In this document: in pieces, positions 1-6,921 of the stretch | Layout of the letters: each line of letters begins with the position of its first letter | How positions within the stretch are numbered: position 1 is the first letter of the stretch | Origin: an uncultured Oscillospiraceae bacterium | Lineage (GTDB): Bacteria; Bacillota; Clostridia; Oscillospirales; Acutalibacteraceae | Length of the DNA: 10,943 bases | Direction of reading: 5' to 3' | NCBI GenBank assembly: GCA_905200265.1 | Contig: CAJKJS010000027.1 | Location: forward strand, 1 to 10,943 | Made by a program: the position numbers and the translations under genes | Notes under the pieces: generated by a model | The model's database searches: none | What the model saw: the letters and a program-made list of their open reading frames with translations, nothing else | What the model was told of the DNA's origin: nothing

Positions 1-132
1 GTTGCGACCGCTGATAATATTGTTGACCGTCGACTGCGTGACCCCGCTGAGGGTGCACAGCCGGTTGATGGAAAGATGTCGTTCCTCACATAGCTGCAAA
101 ATGCGTTCCCGCACAGCCTGCCCAATATCCAT
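1..132 (-). CDS. XRE-type helix-turn-helix regulator, N-terminal 44 residues (cut by window edge)
   Basis: Only the first 44 codons are in the window; the gene continues past base 1. The peptide starts MDIGQAVRERILQLCEERHL and runs through SINRLCTLSGVTQSTVNNI, the helix 2-turn-helix 3 unit of a Cro/C1 (XRE) DNA-binding domain: the usual 'LSINRLCxLSGVTQSTVxxIxSG' order is clear. ATG at 130-132 is preceded by GAGGGA about 6 bases upstream on the minus strand, which supports this start. The family binds short operators as dimers and usually represses. The partner domain, if any, lies outside the window, so the regulated function cannot be told. Small single-domain XRE proteins of 60-75 residues with this start are common in clostridia, so it may be nearly complete at the domain level. 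Confidence 0.85.
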   Translation of the reverse strand, partial: MDIGQAVRERILQLCEERHLSINRLCTLSGVTQSTVNNIISGRN

Positions 133-183
133 ACGCGTTCCCTCATTTCTATGTTTGAGGATACCCGCTTTTTCTTAAAAAGA

Positions 184-199
184 TTAACTCTTTTGAGTT
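184..199. promoter_or_regulatory. Short dyad upstream of the XRE gene, candidate operator
   Basis: AACTC-TTTT-GAGTT (186-199) is a perfect 5-bp inverted repeat, nearly extendable by flanking bases. It lies about 55 bp upstream of the XRE start codon, where a promoter is expected. On the minus strand a weak TTAATC (-35) and TATCCT (-10) 18 bp apart follow it. It could be the autoregulatory operator of the XRE protein; a chance dyad in AT-rich DNA is equally possible. Confidence 0.3.
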
Positions 200-247
200 G
201 AAATAGGGGGTAGGGTTAAGTCGGGGCAAGGCGCAAGGCACGAGCAC

Positions 248-284
248 AAAAAAGCGGCGCTTCTCCCAAAAAGAGAAACGCCGC
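248..284 (-). terminator. Intrinsic terminator of the ribbon-helix-helix gene
   Basis: On the minus strand GCGGCG-t-TTCTC, a 7-base loop, then GAGAA-g-CGCCGC form an 11-bp stem with one internal mismatch, followed by six T (A 248-253 on the plus strand). It begins 18 bases after the stop codon of the gene at 302-490. The XRE gene downstream therefore needs its own promoter. Confidence 0.85.
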
Positions 285-301
285 CTATAGGGCAGAAAAC
301 T

Positions 302-490
302 TCAGGGGGTATGGGGATTTTCCGGAGTCGTGTGCTCCGACTCGGCTTTTTCCACGGCACTTAGGTGTTGCAGCAGCACAAATTCAATGTAATTTGTCAT
401 GGAGCGGTGCTCCCGGGTGGCCAGCTGGCCAATTTTTTCGAACACCTCGTCGGACAGGCGCAAGGTAAAAACACGTTTGCTGCTTGCCAT
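302..490 (-). CDS. Orphan ribbon-helix-helix (Arc/MetJ-type) DNA-binding protein, 62 aa
   Basis: The 62-residue protein has the ribbon-helix-helix layout. A short beta strand, KRVFTLRLSDEVFEKI (residues 5-20), has alternating polar and apolar residues. Helix A follows to about residue 25, a turn at REHRS, then helix B SMTNYIEFVLLQHL (30-43). The tail (44-62) is charged and Pro-rich, probably disordered. Such proteins bind operators as dimers of dimers; many are antitoxins. No toxin ORF is adjacent: the gene has its own promoter and terminator and the divergent neighbour is a SLOG protein. I therefore read it as a stand-alone repressor rather than half of a toxin-antitoxin pair. The ATG at 488-490 has GAGGGGG 7-8 bases upstream. 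Target genes cannot be told. Confidence 0.85.
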   Translation of the reverse strand: MASSKRVFTLRLSDEVFEKIGQLATREHRSMTNYIEFVLLQHLSAVEKAESEHTTPENPHTP

Positions 491-525
491 TTGATAAGCC
501 CCCTCGATTTTTACATGTTTTCTTT

Positions 526-554
526 ATATTATACCGCACGGTTCTCAGTCTAGC
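526..554 (-). promoter_or_regulatory. Promoter of the ribbon-helix-helix gene
   Basis: Minus-strand bases 532-527 read TATAAT (more widely GGTATAATATAAAG), a consensus -10 box about 40 bases upstream of the start codon. A TAGACT at the expected distance (16-17 bp to the overlapping AATATA/ATATAA) may be the -35. The -10 is convincing; the -35 choice is uncertain. Confidence 0.55.
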
Positions 555-579
555 CCAGCCCTTTTTATGAAAAAATTTT

Positions 580-1065
580 TTGAAAGAAGGTGCCTTCGTT
601 CCAAATGAAAACCTGTTTTTTATGGGCCACCGTGATGCCCCTTATCAAGTGGAAGCGTGCCTGCGGGAACGGGTGGTACAGGCTATCACCCAGGACGGCG
701 TCACGGATTTTGTGGTGGGCCTTTACGGGAATTTTGACCGCATGGCGGCACAGGCGGTGCGGATGGCCAAAAAACAATATCCCTTTGTTACGCTGACCCT
801 GCTGCGGCCGTATCATCCCGCCCAGCGGCCGGTTCCGCTGCCCGCAGGGTTCGATGATAGCCTGTACCCGCCGGGCCTGGAACGGGTGCCGCCCCGGTTG
901 TCCATTGTGCGGGCCAACCGGTACATGCTGGAGAAGGCCGACGTGCTGCTCCTATACAGTTGCCATCCGGGCAATACCGCGTCTTTTTTGGAGCTAGCGC
1001 GCCGCCGGGCACAAACCGGCGCGCTGGTGGTAGAAAATTTGGCGGAGAAAAGGGGAGGGGCATAG
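580..1065 (+). CDS. SLOG/YpsA-like (DUF1273-type) nucleotide-binding-fold protein, start uncertain, possible frameshift
   Basis: Residues 13-20 (LFFMGHRD) match the first strand and loop of SLOG Rossmann-like proteins (FxGHRxx). VVGLYGNFDRMAAQAV (45-60) matches the second motif (xGxxGNFDRM). RPYHP, then YPPGLERVPPRLSIVRANRY and ADVLLLYSCHPGNTASFLELA (120-140) complete the domain; 161 residues is usual for it. SLOG proteins are thought to bind nucleotide-type ligands; no reaction is established for this subgroup. The start is a problem. The open frame offers only TTG at 580, with no ribosome site, or ATG at 622, which is too late. AAGAAGG at 584-590 precedes ATG 605 in another frame, which reads MKTCF and then leaves the family frame after a T6 run. 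One extra T would give MKTCFFMGHRDA, the N-terminus I would expect. Transcribed away from the ribbon-helix-helix gene; ends at a bidirectional terminator. Confidence 0.8.
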   Translation: MKEGAFVPNENLFFMGHRDAPYQVEACLRERVVQAITQDGVTDFVVGLYGNFDRMAAQAVRMAKKQYPFVTLTLLRPYHPAQRPVPLPAGFDDSLYPPGLERVPPRLSIVRANRYMLEKADVLLLYSCHPGNTASFLELARRRAQTGALVVENLAEKRGGA

Positions 1066-1105
1066 AAAAAGCGGCCCTTCCCTAAAAAAGGGGAAGAGCC
1101 GCTTT
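1066..1105. terminator. Bidirectional terminator between the SLOG gene and the exporter operon
   Basis: GCGGC-c-CTTCCC (1071-1082), loop TAAAAAA or slightly shorter, GGGAAG-a-GCCGC (1091-1102): 11 paired bases with one mismatch. An A5 run lies before it and TTTCTTCTTT after it, so it can work on both strands. It sits directly after the stop of the plus-strand gene and directly after the stop of the minus-strand heptad-repeat gene (1111). Confidence 0.9.
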
Positions 1106-1110
1106 CTTCT

Positions 1111-3348
1111 TTATGACGTGATCGCTTCGGTGCGATACAGGAAGGTGACCTGCCCGTCCATGGACGAGGAAAGGCCCGTATACGTGCGGTACTGCCCGGC
1201 GGCCTGTGTGAGGTCGCGGAGCGAACCGGCCAGCTCATCAAAGCTACCGGCGGCGTCCACCAGTTTTTGCACGCCCTGCTCATCAAACTTTATGAGCCCG
1301 TCTTTCAGTTGTTCGGCGCCGTCATCCAGTGCGGCGATCCCGTCCAGCAGTGAGGGCACTTGTCCCGACAGGGTTTGCAGCCCGTCATACAGCTGCCCGG
1401 CCCCGTCCGACAGGTCCCCGGCTCCGGCGGCCAGTTGTTCGGCGCCATCCAGCAGCGCGGCGGCCCCGTCGCTGGCATCCGATACCCCGTCGGTGTAAGC
1501 TAAAAGCCCCAGGTAAAAGCTGTTGTACGCGTCCAGCGAGGCTTTCAGCTGAATCACGGCTTGGGCCCCTTTCGAAGCGGCTGACAGCTGCTGCTGCACT
1601 TTGTCGGAGGCCATCTGTTCGCTGATGGCTTTTTCCACCTGACGATCAGTGTTTTGTTCCACGGTCGCCTGCATGCTGTCGGTTTTCATCTGTGCATCGG
1701 TTTCATCCTGAATGGTTTTCTTGACGCTGTCACTTTGCATCTGGGCTTCGGTGGTGCTGGTAATGGTGGCGCGGGTTTCATCGCTGTTCATCTGCTGTTC
1801 CACCGCCTGTTCCACGGCGGTTTGTACTCCCTTTTCCAGCGTACCGGCGGCCAGCGCCGCTTCGTACCCGGCGGCGTCCAGCTTCCCGCTGGTAACGGCG
1901 GGCACCACTTGTTCCAATACCTTATGGCGTACCGATTCGGTGACCTGTTCCGTGACGGTCTGCTGTACGGCGGCAGTCACGGCGGTTTCTACCTGCTGCC
2001 GGACGGCTTCTTCCACCTGATCGCGAATGGCGGGACGCTGGCCGTTGACCGCCTGGATGACGGCGGCCAGCACTTTTTCATACACGGCGTTTTCGTCCAG
2101 GGAGGCAATCAGGTCCGACAACGTCTGCGCATACCCGTCAATGCTTAGGGTACCGGCGGAGAGCCCCGCCTGCGCCAGCTGGCCGGAAGCCTGCTGCAAC
2201 AGCGATTCGAATACCTGCCGGGCGCCGCCGGTCAGCGCGTCGTTTTGCCCAGCCAGGGTTTGCAAGCCCCCGGATAGGGTGGCCGCGCCGTCTTTCAGTT
2301 CCCCGGCGCCGTCCTTCAGGTCCCCGGCGCCCTCTTGCAGCGCAAAGGCCCCGTCTTGTAAAGCCGCCACCGCATCGGGCAGGGCTTCGGCTTTTTGCCG
2401 CAGGGTAGAGAGCCCGTCGGCCAGCGCCGTGCTGCCGTCCAGTAGTTGCTGCATGGCGGTATTCAGTTCGTCTAAGGAACCGCTCAAGTCGTCCATGGAC
2501 GAAAGTTCATGGTCATGTAGGTGGGTAAACGGTTCGCTGGTAATCAGCGTCATGGTTTCGCCCATGGAAAAATTGGTTACATCGGCTGTAATGGTCAGTC
2601 CGTCAGGCAGCGAAAGGGTACTATCTTGTAACCCCAGCGCCTGCTGCAGCCCCGGGAACGACAACCCCACCACCGCCGTGCGGTCGCCGTCGTTCATCAG
2701 CCGCCCGCCGTCCACGGTCACATGGGTAAACGTGTCGTTGGAAAGTACCAGCCCCGTCAGCGCCACAAAGGGCACCGTGGTTTTCTTTTCGTCGTTTTCC
2801 TCCGTCAGGGAGACGGTCTGGTTATTTTGATACGTAAAACGCATGGTCACATGGCCGCTGCGGCCCGCCAGTTCCTGGGCGTTGATAGGCTGGCCGTTTA
2901 GCGTATAGGTGACCGTCAGGGTGACGGGTACCGGCAGAGCTTTGGGGTCTTCCACCTGGCCCTGGTAGTAAATATCATGGCCGCCGGTCTTCCACACCAG
3001 TTTATGGTCGCTGCCGGTTGTAAATGTTTCATCCCCTTTGGTATTTTCAATGTTTATGAGCCGGCTTTCATCTTGCAGGGACGGCAGCGATTCCGGGTTT
3101 TGCAGCCAGTCGCTGACCACAATGTGGTCAATGTCCCCCTCGGCGTGGGCCATAATGTACACCATTTCATCTTTTTTGGCCTTTTGTGCACCGGTTTGGG
3201 CCGGGGCCTGGGCTTGGGAAGCCGCTTGCCCGGCCGGGCGGAGCGACTGGTTTTGCGGGGTTGTTGGCAGCGCCATCGCCACCCCGCACGAACCCAGGCA
3301 CAAAGCAGCGCACAAGCCTACTGCTACCCATTTTTTCCCTTGTTTCAT
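1111..3348 (-). CDS. Secreted xxxLxxG heptad-repeat protein, partner of the MMPL exporter, 745 aa
   Basis: A signal sequence (residues 1-27, basic KQGKK then hydrophobic core; possible cut after AMA) leads to a beta-rich region (60-280). Then come two blocks of leucine heptads with glycine three residues later: Leu 330, 337, 344, 351, 358, 365 and Leu 632, 639, 646, 653, 660, 667, 674, 681. This is the xxxLxxG repeat found in YhgE/Pip-type proteins and in partners of MMPL exporters. Between the blocks (420-600) lies a polar, Gln/Thr-rich helical region with three 17-residue tandem units (519-569). The C-terminus MDGQVTFLYRTEAI resembles the usual end of such partners. LGSC at 18-21 could be a lipobox, so it may be lipid-anchored; no C-terminal membrane helix is seen. 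The ATG overlaps the exporter's stop (ATGA) and has GAAGGAAG in front, so the two are translationally coupled. Likely an extracellular stalk or wall-spanning adaptor; that role is inferred. Confidence 0.85.
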   Translation of the reverse strand: MKQGKKWVAVGLCAALCLGSCGVAMALPTTPQNQSLRPAGQAASQAQAPAQTGAQKAKKDEMVYIMAHAEGDIDHIVVSDWLQNPESLPSLQDESRLINIENTKGDETFTTGSDHKLVWKTGGHDIYYQGQVEDPKALPVPVTLTVTYTLNGQPINAQELAGRSGHVTMRFTYQNNQTVSLTEENDEKKTTVPFVALTGLVLSNDTFTHVTVDGGRLMNDGDRTAVVGLSFPGLQQALGLQDSTLSLPDGLTITADVTNFSMGETMTLITSEPFTHLHDHELSSMDDLSGSLDELNTAMQQLLDGSTALADGLSTLRQKAEALPDAVAALQDGAFALQEGAGDLKDGAGELKDGAATLSGGLQTLAGQNDALTGGARQVFESLLQQASGQLAQAGLSAGTLSIDGYAQTLSDLIASLDENAVYEKVLAAVIQAVNGQRPAIRDQVEEAVRQQVETAVTAAVQQTVTEQVTESVRHKVLEQVVPAVTSGKLDAAGYEAALAAGTLEKGVQTAVEQAVEQQMNSDETRATITSTTEAQMQSDSVKKTIQDETDAQMKTDSMQATVEQNTDRQVEKAISEQMASDKVQQQLSAASKGAQAVIQLKASLDAYNSFYLGLLAYTDGVSDASDGAAALLDGAEQLAAGAGDLSDGAGQLYDGLQTLSGQVPSLLDGIAALDDGAEQLKDGLIKFDEQGVQKLVDAAGSFDELAGSLRDLTQAAGQYRTYTGLSSSMDGQVTFLYRTEAITS
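1642..1794 (-). repeat. Three 17-residue tandem units inside the heptad-repeat protein
   Basis: Codons 519-569 encode three consecutive units of exactly 17 residues beginning QMNSDETRATI, QMQSDSVKKTI and QMKTDSMQATV. Each starts Q-M-x-S/T-D, has T-I/V at positions 10-11 and ends acidic. A degenerate fourth start (QMASDKVQQQL) occurs after a 9-residue linker. The period differs from the 7-residue repeats on either side, suggesting a separate helical segment that grew by duplication. Confidence 0.75.
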
Positions 3349-5447
3349 CTTCCTTCAGGCTCCTTTCTCTTCTTTTTTACGCAGGCACTCATGTGCCATG
3401 TGGTGCGGCAAATCAGCGTATCGCACAGCAAAAACATGGCTGGCAATACCAGCAGCACCAGCAGCATGCTGATAATAGCGCCCCGTGCCAGCAGCTGGCA
3501 CATGGAACGAATAATTTCAATGTCGGAATACAACGCTACGCCAAAGGTGGCAGCAAACAGCCCCGCTCCCGATACCAGAATGGATGGGGCCGACACGGTC
3601 AGCGCCGTGCGTACGGCGGTGCGTTTATCCTGCCCGGCCATGCGTTCGGTTTTATAGCGGGTGGTCATTAAGATGGCGTAATCCACCGTGGCCCCCAGCT
3701 GGATGGTGCTGATGCAAATGGGCGTGATGAACGACAGGCTTTGTCCCAAATAGTGGGGCAGCCCCAGGTTGATGAAAATCCCCAATTCAATCAGGGCAAT
3801 CAGTAACACCGGCAGCGACAGGCTCTTTTCCACCAGCAGAATAATCACGAAAATCGCCATAATCGAAATCGCGTTGACCACCTGGAAGTCGTGGTCGGTG
3901 GTTTCAATCAAATCTTTCATGCACGGCGCTTCGCCGATGAGCATGGCTTTTGCATCGTACTGCTTGATCAGCGCTTCCAACTGGGTGAGCTGGTGGTTCA
4001 CGTCGTCGCTGGCCACCGGGTAGCGGGACTGGATCAAAATCAGCTGCCAGTTGTCACTCATGAGTGCCTGCCGGACCGAATCGGGCAGCAGCTCCCTTGG
4101 TACGCGGGACCCCAGCACGGCGTCAAGCCCCAGCACCTGTTCGACCCCCGGCACCTGTTTCATCTGGTCACACATAGTCCGCACGGCCTTTTGCGGGGTT
4201 TCGGCGCGTACTAACACCATGTGGGTGGATGCCACGCCAAAATCCTGCTGCAACGTATGGTTAGCTTTTACATACGGCATGCTTTCGGGCAGGGCCTTAG
4301 CCATGTCGTAATACACTTCGTTGTTTGTTTGCTGGTACCCGTACCACGCCGGGGGCAACAGCAGCACAAACGCCGCCAAAAACACCGGGAATACCCGGGT
4401 AACGCCCTGGGCCACCCGATGAAGCGGGGGGATCAGCGACCGGTGGCGGGTTTTCTGTAACGGTTTATCCAGCACCAGAATCAGCGATGGCAGCACCGTA
4501 ACGCACCCAATCACCCCGAACACCACGCCTTTGGCCATGACAAATCCCAGGTCTTTGCCCAGGGTGAACGACATAAAGCACAGCGCGATAAACCCGGCCA
4601 CTGTGGTCATCGAACTGCCAATGACGCTGGAAAAGGTCTGGCAAATGGCGGCGGCCATGGCCTGGTGGGGATCATCGGGGTATTTTTCCCGTTGCTCATT
4701 GTAGCTGTGCCACAGGAAAATGGAATAGTCCATGGTCACCGCCAGCTGCAATACCGCCGACAGTGCTTTGGTGATGTACGAAATTTCACCCAAAAATATA
4801 TTGGTGCCCATGTTCAGCAGAATCATAGCCCCAATCGATACCAAAAACACAAACGGTACCAGCCACCCGTCCAATAGCAATAGCATTATTGCACAGGCCA
4901 GCCCTACCGCCAGCCCCACATACAGCGGCTCTTCCTGTTCGCACAAATCCCGCAAATCCAGCACCAGCGCCGTCATCCCCGACACAAAGCACTGTTTGCC
5001 GCTAATCTGGCGAATCTGCTCCACAGCCTCCAGCGTTTCGTCGGCCGACGTAGAGGTATCTAGGAACACCGCCATCATGGTAGCGTTGTCGGTGTTAAAG
5101 GCGTCGTACACCTCATCGGGCAGTACGTCCATGGGCACCGACAAATCGGCAAAGGAATCGTACCACAGCACCGTGTCCACGTGGGGCACCTGTTCCACCT
5201 GTTGTTTCAGGGCAGCCACGTCTTTTTCGGGCATATCTTTTAAAATTAAGAATGTGAACGCCCCTTTGTGGAAATCCTCCTGCAAAATGTCCTGGCCCAC
5301 GACGGTGTCGATGCCGTCGGGCAGGTATGTAAGCATGTCGTAATTGACCCGTACCCGCGCCATGCCGATCACCGAAGCCACCATCAGCACAGCAGTCAGC
5401 ACCAAAATGAGTACGCGGTGCTTTACCACCGCTTTGGCCCATCGCAT
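3345..5447 (-). CDS. MMPL-family RND-type exporter, 700 aa
   Basis: The protein has the two-fold repeated RND/MMPL plan: one membrane helix (11-30), an extracellular domain (31-172), five helices (about 174-192, 196-215, 228-247, 271-294, 302-326), then helix 7 (350-370), a second domain (371-520) and five more helices (523-679). The proton-relay Asp-Tyr pairs of the family are present in both halves: TMDYSIFLWHSY (D240, Y241) in helix 4 and GATVDYAILMTTRY (D589, Y590) in helix 10. The family uses proton flux to move lipids, siderophores or drugs; the substrate here is unknown. The tail ends in a basic cluster (KKKRK). ATG at 5445-5447 has AGGAGG about 7 bases upstream and starts inside the DUF308 gene (25-base overlap). 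Its stop overlaps the next start by 4 bases, so all three are one coupled unit. Confidence 0.93.
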   Translation of the reverse strand: MRWAKAVVKHRVLILVLTAVLMVASVIGMARVRVNYDMLTYLPDGIDTVVGQDILQEDFHKGAFTFLILKDMPEKDVAALKQQVEQVPHVDTVLWYDSFADLSVPMDVLPDEVYDAFNTDNATMMAVFLDTSTSADETLEAVEQIRQISGKQCFVSGMTALVLDLRDLCEQEEPLYVGLAVGLACAIMLLLLDGWLVPFVFLVSIGAMILLNMGTNIFLGEISYITKALSAVLQLAVTMDYSIFLWHSYNEQREKYPDDPHQAMAAAICQTFSSVIGSSMTTVAGFIALCFMSFTLGKDLGFVMAKGVVFGVIGCVTVLPSLILVLDKPLQKTRHRSLIPPLHRVAQGVTRVFPVFLAAFVLLLPPAWYGYQQTNNEVYYDMAKALPESMPYVKANHTLQQDFGVASTHMVLVRAETPQKAVRTMCDQMKQVPGVEQVLGLDAVLGSRVPRELLPDSVRQALMSDNWQLILIQSRYPVASDDVNHQLTQLEALIKQYDAKAMLIGEAPCMKDLIETTDHDFQVVNAISIMAIFVIILLVEKSLSLPVLLIALIELGIFINLGLPHYLGQSLSFITPICISTIQLGATVDYAILMTTRYKTERMAGQDKRTAVRTALTVSAPSILVSGAGLFAATFGVALYSDIEIIRSMCQLLARGAIISMLLVLLVLPAMFLLCDTLICRTTWHMSACVKKKRKEPEGR

Positions 5448-6028
5448 GAAAAAACCTCCTCTCGGTCCCGGCTGTCCGGAACCTGGTTGTGAATAATTTT
5501 AATCGTACCGGCTGCCATGCCCACATGCAGCAGCCCTTCGGCCAGCAGAGCCGCACCCAGCGCCTTTTGACTGTCCAATGGGGTCATTAGCAGCCAAAGC
5601 GCCGCCAGCAGGTCCCCTGCGGCAAACAGGCACAGCCACCGCCAGCAGCGGATGCCAAACCGCCCGGCCTGCCGGGCAGCACGGCCTTTAAACAGGGCGT
5701 CGAGCAGAAATAAGACGCCAAGACTGCCGGATAAAAACGCGCTGTCTGCATCGGGCCGCCATAACAGTCCGGCCCCGACCAGAACAGCCCCCACGCCCAG
5801 AGGCACGTCATCTTGAAAGGCCAGCCGGTACAGGTCCCTTGCCAGGTACCCCAGCAGCCGCACAGTACCAAACAGCAACAGTCCGGTGCCAATCAGCCGG
5901 GCAAGCACCGCAGGGTCCGGCCTGGCGGGCGTGATCCACAGCCACCCGCCCAGCACGCACCACAGCGCCGCTAGAGTGGCATAGGCCAGTTTGGCTGCCC
6001 ACAAAGGGGCCGTTGCCCGTGGTTTCAT
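5423..6028 (-). CDS. DUF308-type six-helix membrane protein, 201 aa
   Basis: Six hydrophobic segments (about 12-33, 41-61, 74-90, 95-113, 130-148, 155-177) with short loops, and the central stretch YLARDLYRLAFQDDVPLGV (61-79), match the DUF308/HdeD-like membrane proteins common in clostridia. No catalytic residues are visible and the biochemical role is unknown in general. A charged tail (VPDSRDREEVFSCDGPKRW) follows the last helix; its last eight codons overlap the exporter start. ATG at 6026-6028 has AAGGAGGGA upstream. It is the first gene of the exporter operon, downstream of the repeat array at 6083-6186 and its promoter, and probably under the TetR protein encoded just upstream. Confidence 0.8.
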   Translation of the reverse strand: MKPRATAPLWAAKLAYATLAALWCVLGGWLWITPARPDPAVLARLIGTGLLLFGTVRLLGYLARDLYRLAFQDDVPLGVGAVLVGAGLLWRPDADSAFLSGSLGVLFLLDALFKGRAARQAGRFGIRCWRWLCLFAAGDLLAALWLLMTPLDSQKALGAALLAEGLLHVGMAAGTIKIIHNQVPDSRDREEVFSCDGPKRW

Positions 6029-6066
6029 GGAGCGTCCCTCCTTACGAAGTTTTTTCGGCGTGTTTT

Positions 6067-6096
6067 AGTATAAGCTCCCCGGTGCCAAAGGAAAAC
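6067..6096 (-). promoter_or_regulatory. Likely promoter of the DUF308-MMPL-heptad operon
   Basis: Minus strand TATACT (plus-strand 6067-6072) is a good -10 box 39 bases upstream of the start codon. At 17-18 bp the -35 position reads TTTTCC or GTTTTC, a poor match, which fits a promoter needing control by bound factors. The degenerate TGCC/GGCA dyad at 6083-6101 covers this -35. Confidence 0.5.
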
Positions 6097-6186
6097 GGGC
6101 ACATGTCTGTGACTGCCCAAAAATCAGACACCGGGCGTACATTGCCCAAAAATTAGGCATTCCCCCGCCCGTGCCCAAAAAAGGCA
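6083..6186. repeat. Array of TGCCCAAAAA sites at 29-bp spacing, candidate operators
   Basis: TGCCCAAAAA occurs at 6114-6123, 6143-6152 and 6172-6181, exactly 29 bp apart. Each is the left half of an imperfect dyad: TGCCCAAAAATCAGACA, TGCCCAAAAATTAGGCA and TGCCCAAAAAAGGCA, that is TGCC...GGCA with 7-9 bases between. A fourth, weaker dyad TGCC-11 bases-GGCA begins at 6083, 31 bp before the first, over the -35 of the DUF308 operon. The array lies between the tetR terminator and that operon. The neighbouring TetR regulator is the obvious candidate ligand, but this is inferred. Bases between the sites are not conserved. Confidence 0.6.
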
Positions 6187-6187
6187 C

Positions 6188-6219
6188 AAAAAAACCGCCC
6201 TCCATGATCGGGAGGGCGG
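6188..6219 (-). terminator. Intrinsic terminator of the tetR gene
   Basis: CCGCCCTCC (6195-6203), 7-base loop, GGAGGGCGG (6211-6219): a perfect 9-bp GC-rich stem. On the minus strand it is followed by seven T (A 6188-6194). It lies 33 bases beyond the tetR stop, so tetR and the exporter operon are separate transcription units. Confidence 0.92.
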
Positions 6220-6251
6220 GGCGACAGTGTTTTTATGAAGCAGAGAGAGGG

Positions 6252-6827
6252 CTATGTATGCTGCTGATGCAGCTGCCGGGCCAGGTCTTCGGCCTGTCCG
6301 GCTTTAAATGCAAAAACGCGGCGGCAGGTGTGCACCGTCTGTTCCGGCATGCCCTGGCTTAGCCAGTCGATAATCAGCCCAAAACATGTACAGGCGTAAA
6401 AATGGACGGCGGCTTCCCGGTCCTTGGGGTCCACCGGTTCTCCCATTAGGGCGGCAGTGAGGTAGGTGTCCACAAAATAGCGGCACGTTTTCATTAGGTA
6501 TCGTTCGAACACATCCCGGCTTACCGACCGGAAAATGTGCAAAATAGCCCGTTTGCGGTGGGTGACAAACGACACCACCGCGTCGAAACAATCCACCATG
6601 TCGTGCAGCGACGCGTGTTCGGCAATCACCGCGTCGGCTTCTTCCTGCACAATCTCTTCAATCAGCGCGGGCAGGTCCCGGTAGTGGTAGTAAAACGAAT
6701 TGCGGTTAATGCCGCACCGCTCCACAATGTCTTTCACGGTAATTTCGCTGAGCATGCGTTCTTCCAGCAATTGCAAAAACGCTTCTCGAATCGCTTTGCG
6801 GGTAAAACTGGCCACGGGGATTGTCAC
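6252..6827 (-). CDS. TetR/AcrR-family regulator, likely local regulator of the exporter operon
   Basis: The N-terminal domain SFTRKAIREAFLQLLEERML, then ITVKDIVERCGINRNSFYYHYRD (29-51), is a standard TetR helix-turn-helix. The C-terminal part ends in FGLIIDWLSQGMPE (149-162), typical of the ligand domain of small clostridial TetR proteins next to YhgE/MMPL-type exporters. Length (191) is normal. GTG at 6825-6827 has AAGGA 6 bases ahead; a second GTG four codons later (residue 5, before ASFTRK) has AAGGAG 11 bases ahead and gives a more typical family N-terminus, so the first four residues are uncertain. It precedes the exporter operon in the same direction but has its own promoter and terminator. 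It probably senses a compound and represses export; the ligand is unknown. Confidence 0.9.
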   Translation of the reverse strand: MTIPVASFTRKAIREAFLQLLEERMLSEITVKDIVERCGINRNSFYYHYRDLPALIEEIVQEEADAVIAEHASLHDMVDCFDAVVSFVTHRKRAILHIFRSVSRDVFERYLMKTCRYFVDTYLTAALMGEPVDPKDREAAVHFYACTCFGLIIDWLSQGMPEQTVHTCRRVFAFKAGQAEDLARQLHQQHT

Positions 6828-6837
6828 TCCTTTTCCT

Positions 6838-6880
6838 TATGATGAATTCTTATCATAGCACAAAAAAACCGGAGCAGCAA
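6838..6880 (-). promoter_or_regulatory. tetR promoter with dyad over the -10
   Basis: On the minus strand TTGCTG (6875-6880) and TATGAT (6852-6857) are 17 bp apart. The 20-bp imperfect dyad 6838-6857, with arms TATGAT-x-A and T-x-ATCATA, covers the -10 and the expected transcription start. That placement suits autorepression, but the arm sequence differs from the TGCC/GGCA sites at 6083-6186, so one protein may not bind both. Confidence 0.55.
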
Positions 6881-6921
6881 CCGCCATGAGGTTTGTGTGA
6901 GGCCTTTCGATCCTCAGGCTC

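Noticed and set aside
302..490. Ribbon-helix-helix protein as the antitoxin of a toxin-antitoxin pair
   Set aside because: No small toxin gene overlaps or follows it; it has its own terminator and the nearest gene is a divergent SLOG protein.
2027..2830. Long open frame on the plus strand opposite the heptad-repeat gene (267 codons)
   Set aside because: Low-complexity Ser/Ala/Pro-rich translation opposite a gene with clear domains, signal sequence and ribosome site; a shadow of the GC-rich opposite strand.
6114..6186. 29-bp periodic repeats as a CRISPR remnant
   Set aside because: Only 10-17 bases per unit are conserved, the units are dyads, there is no repeat-spacer division and no cas gene; position before a promoter fits operators better.
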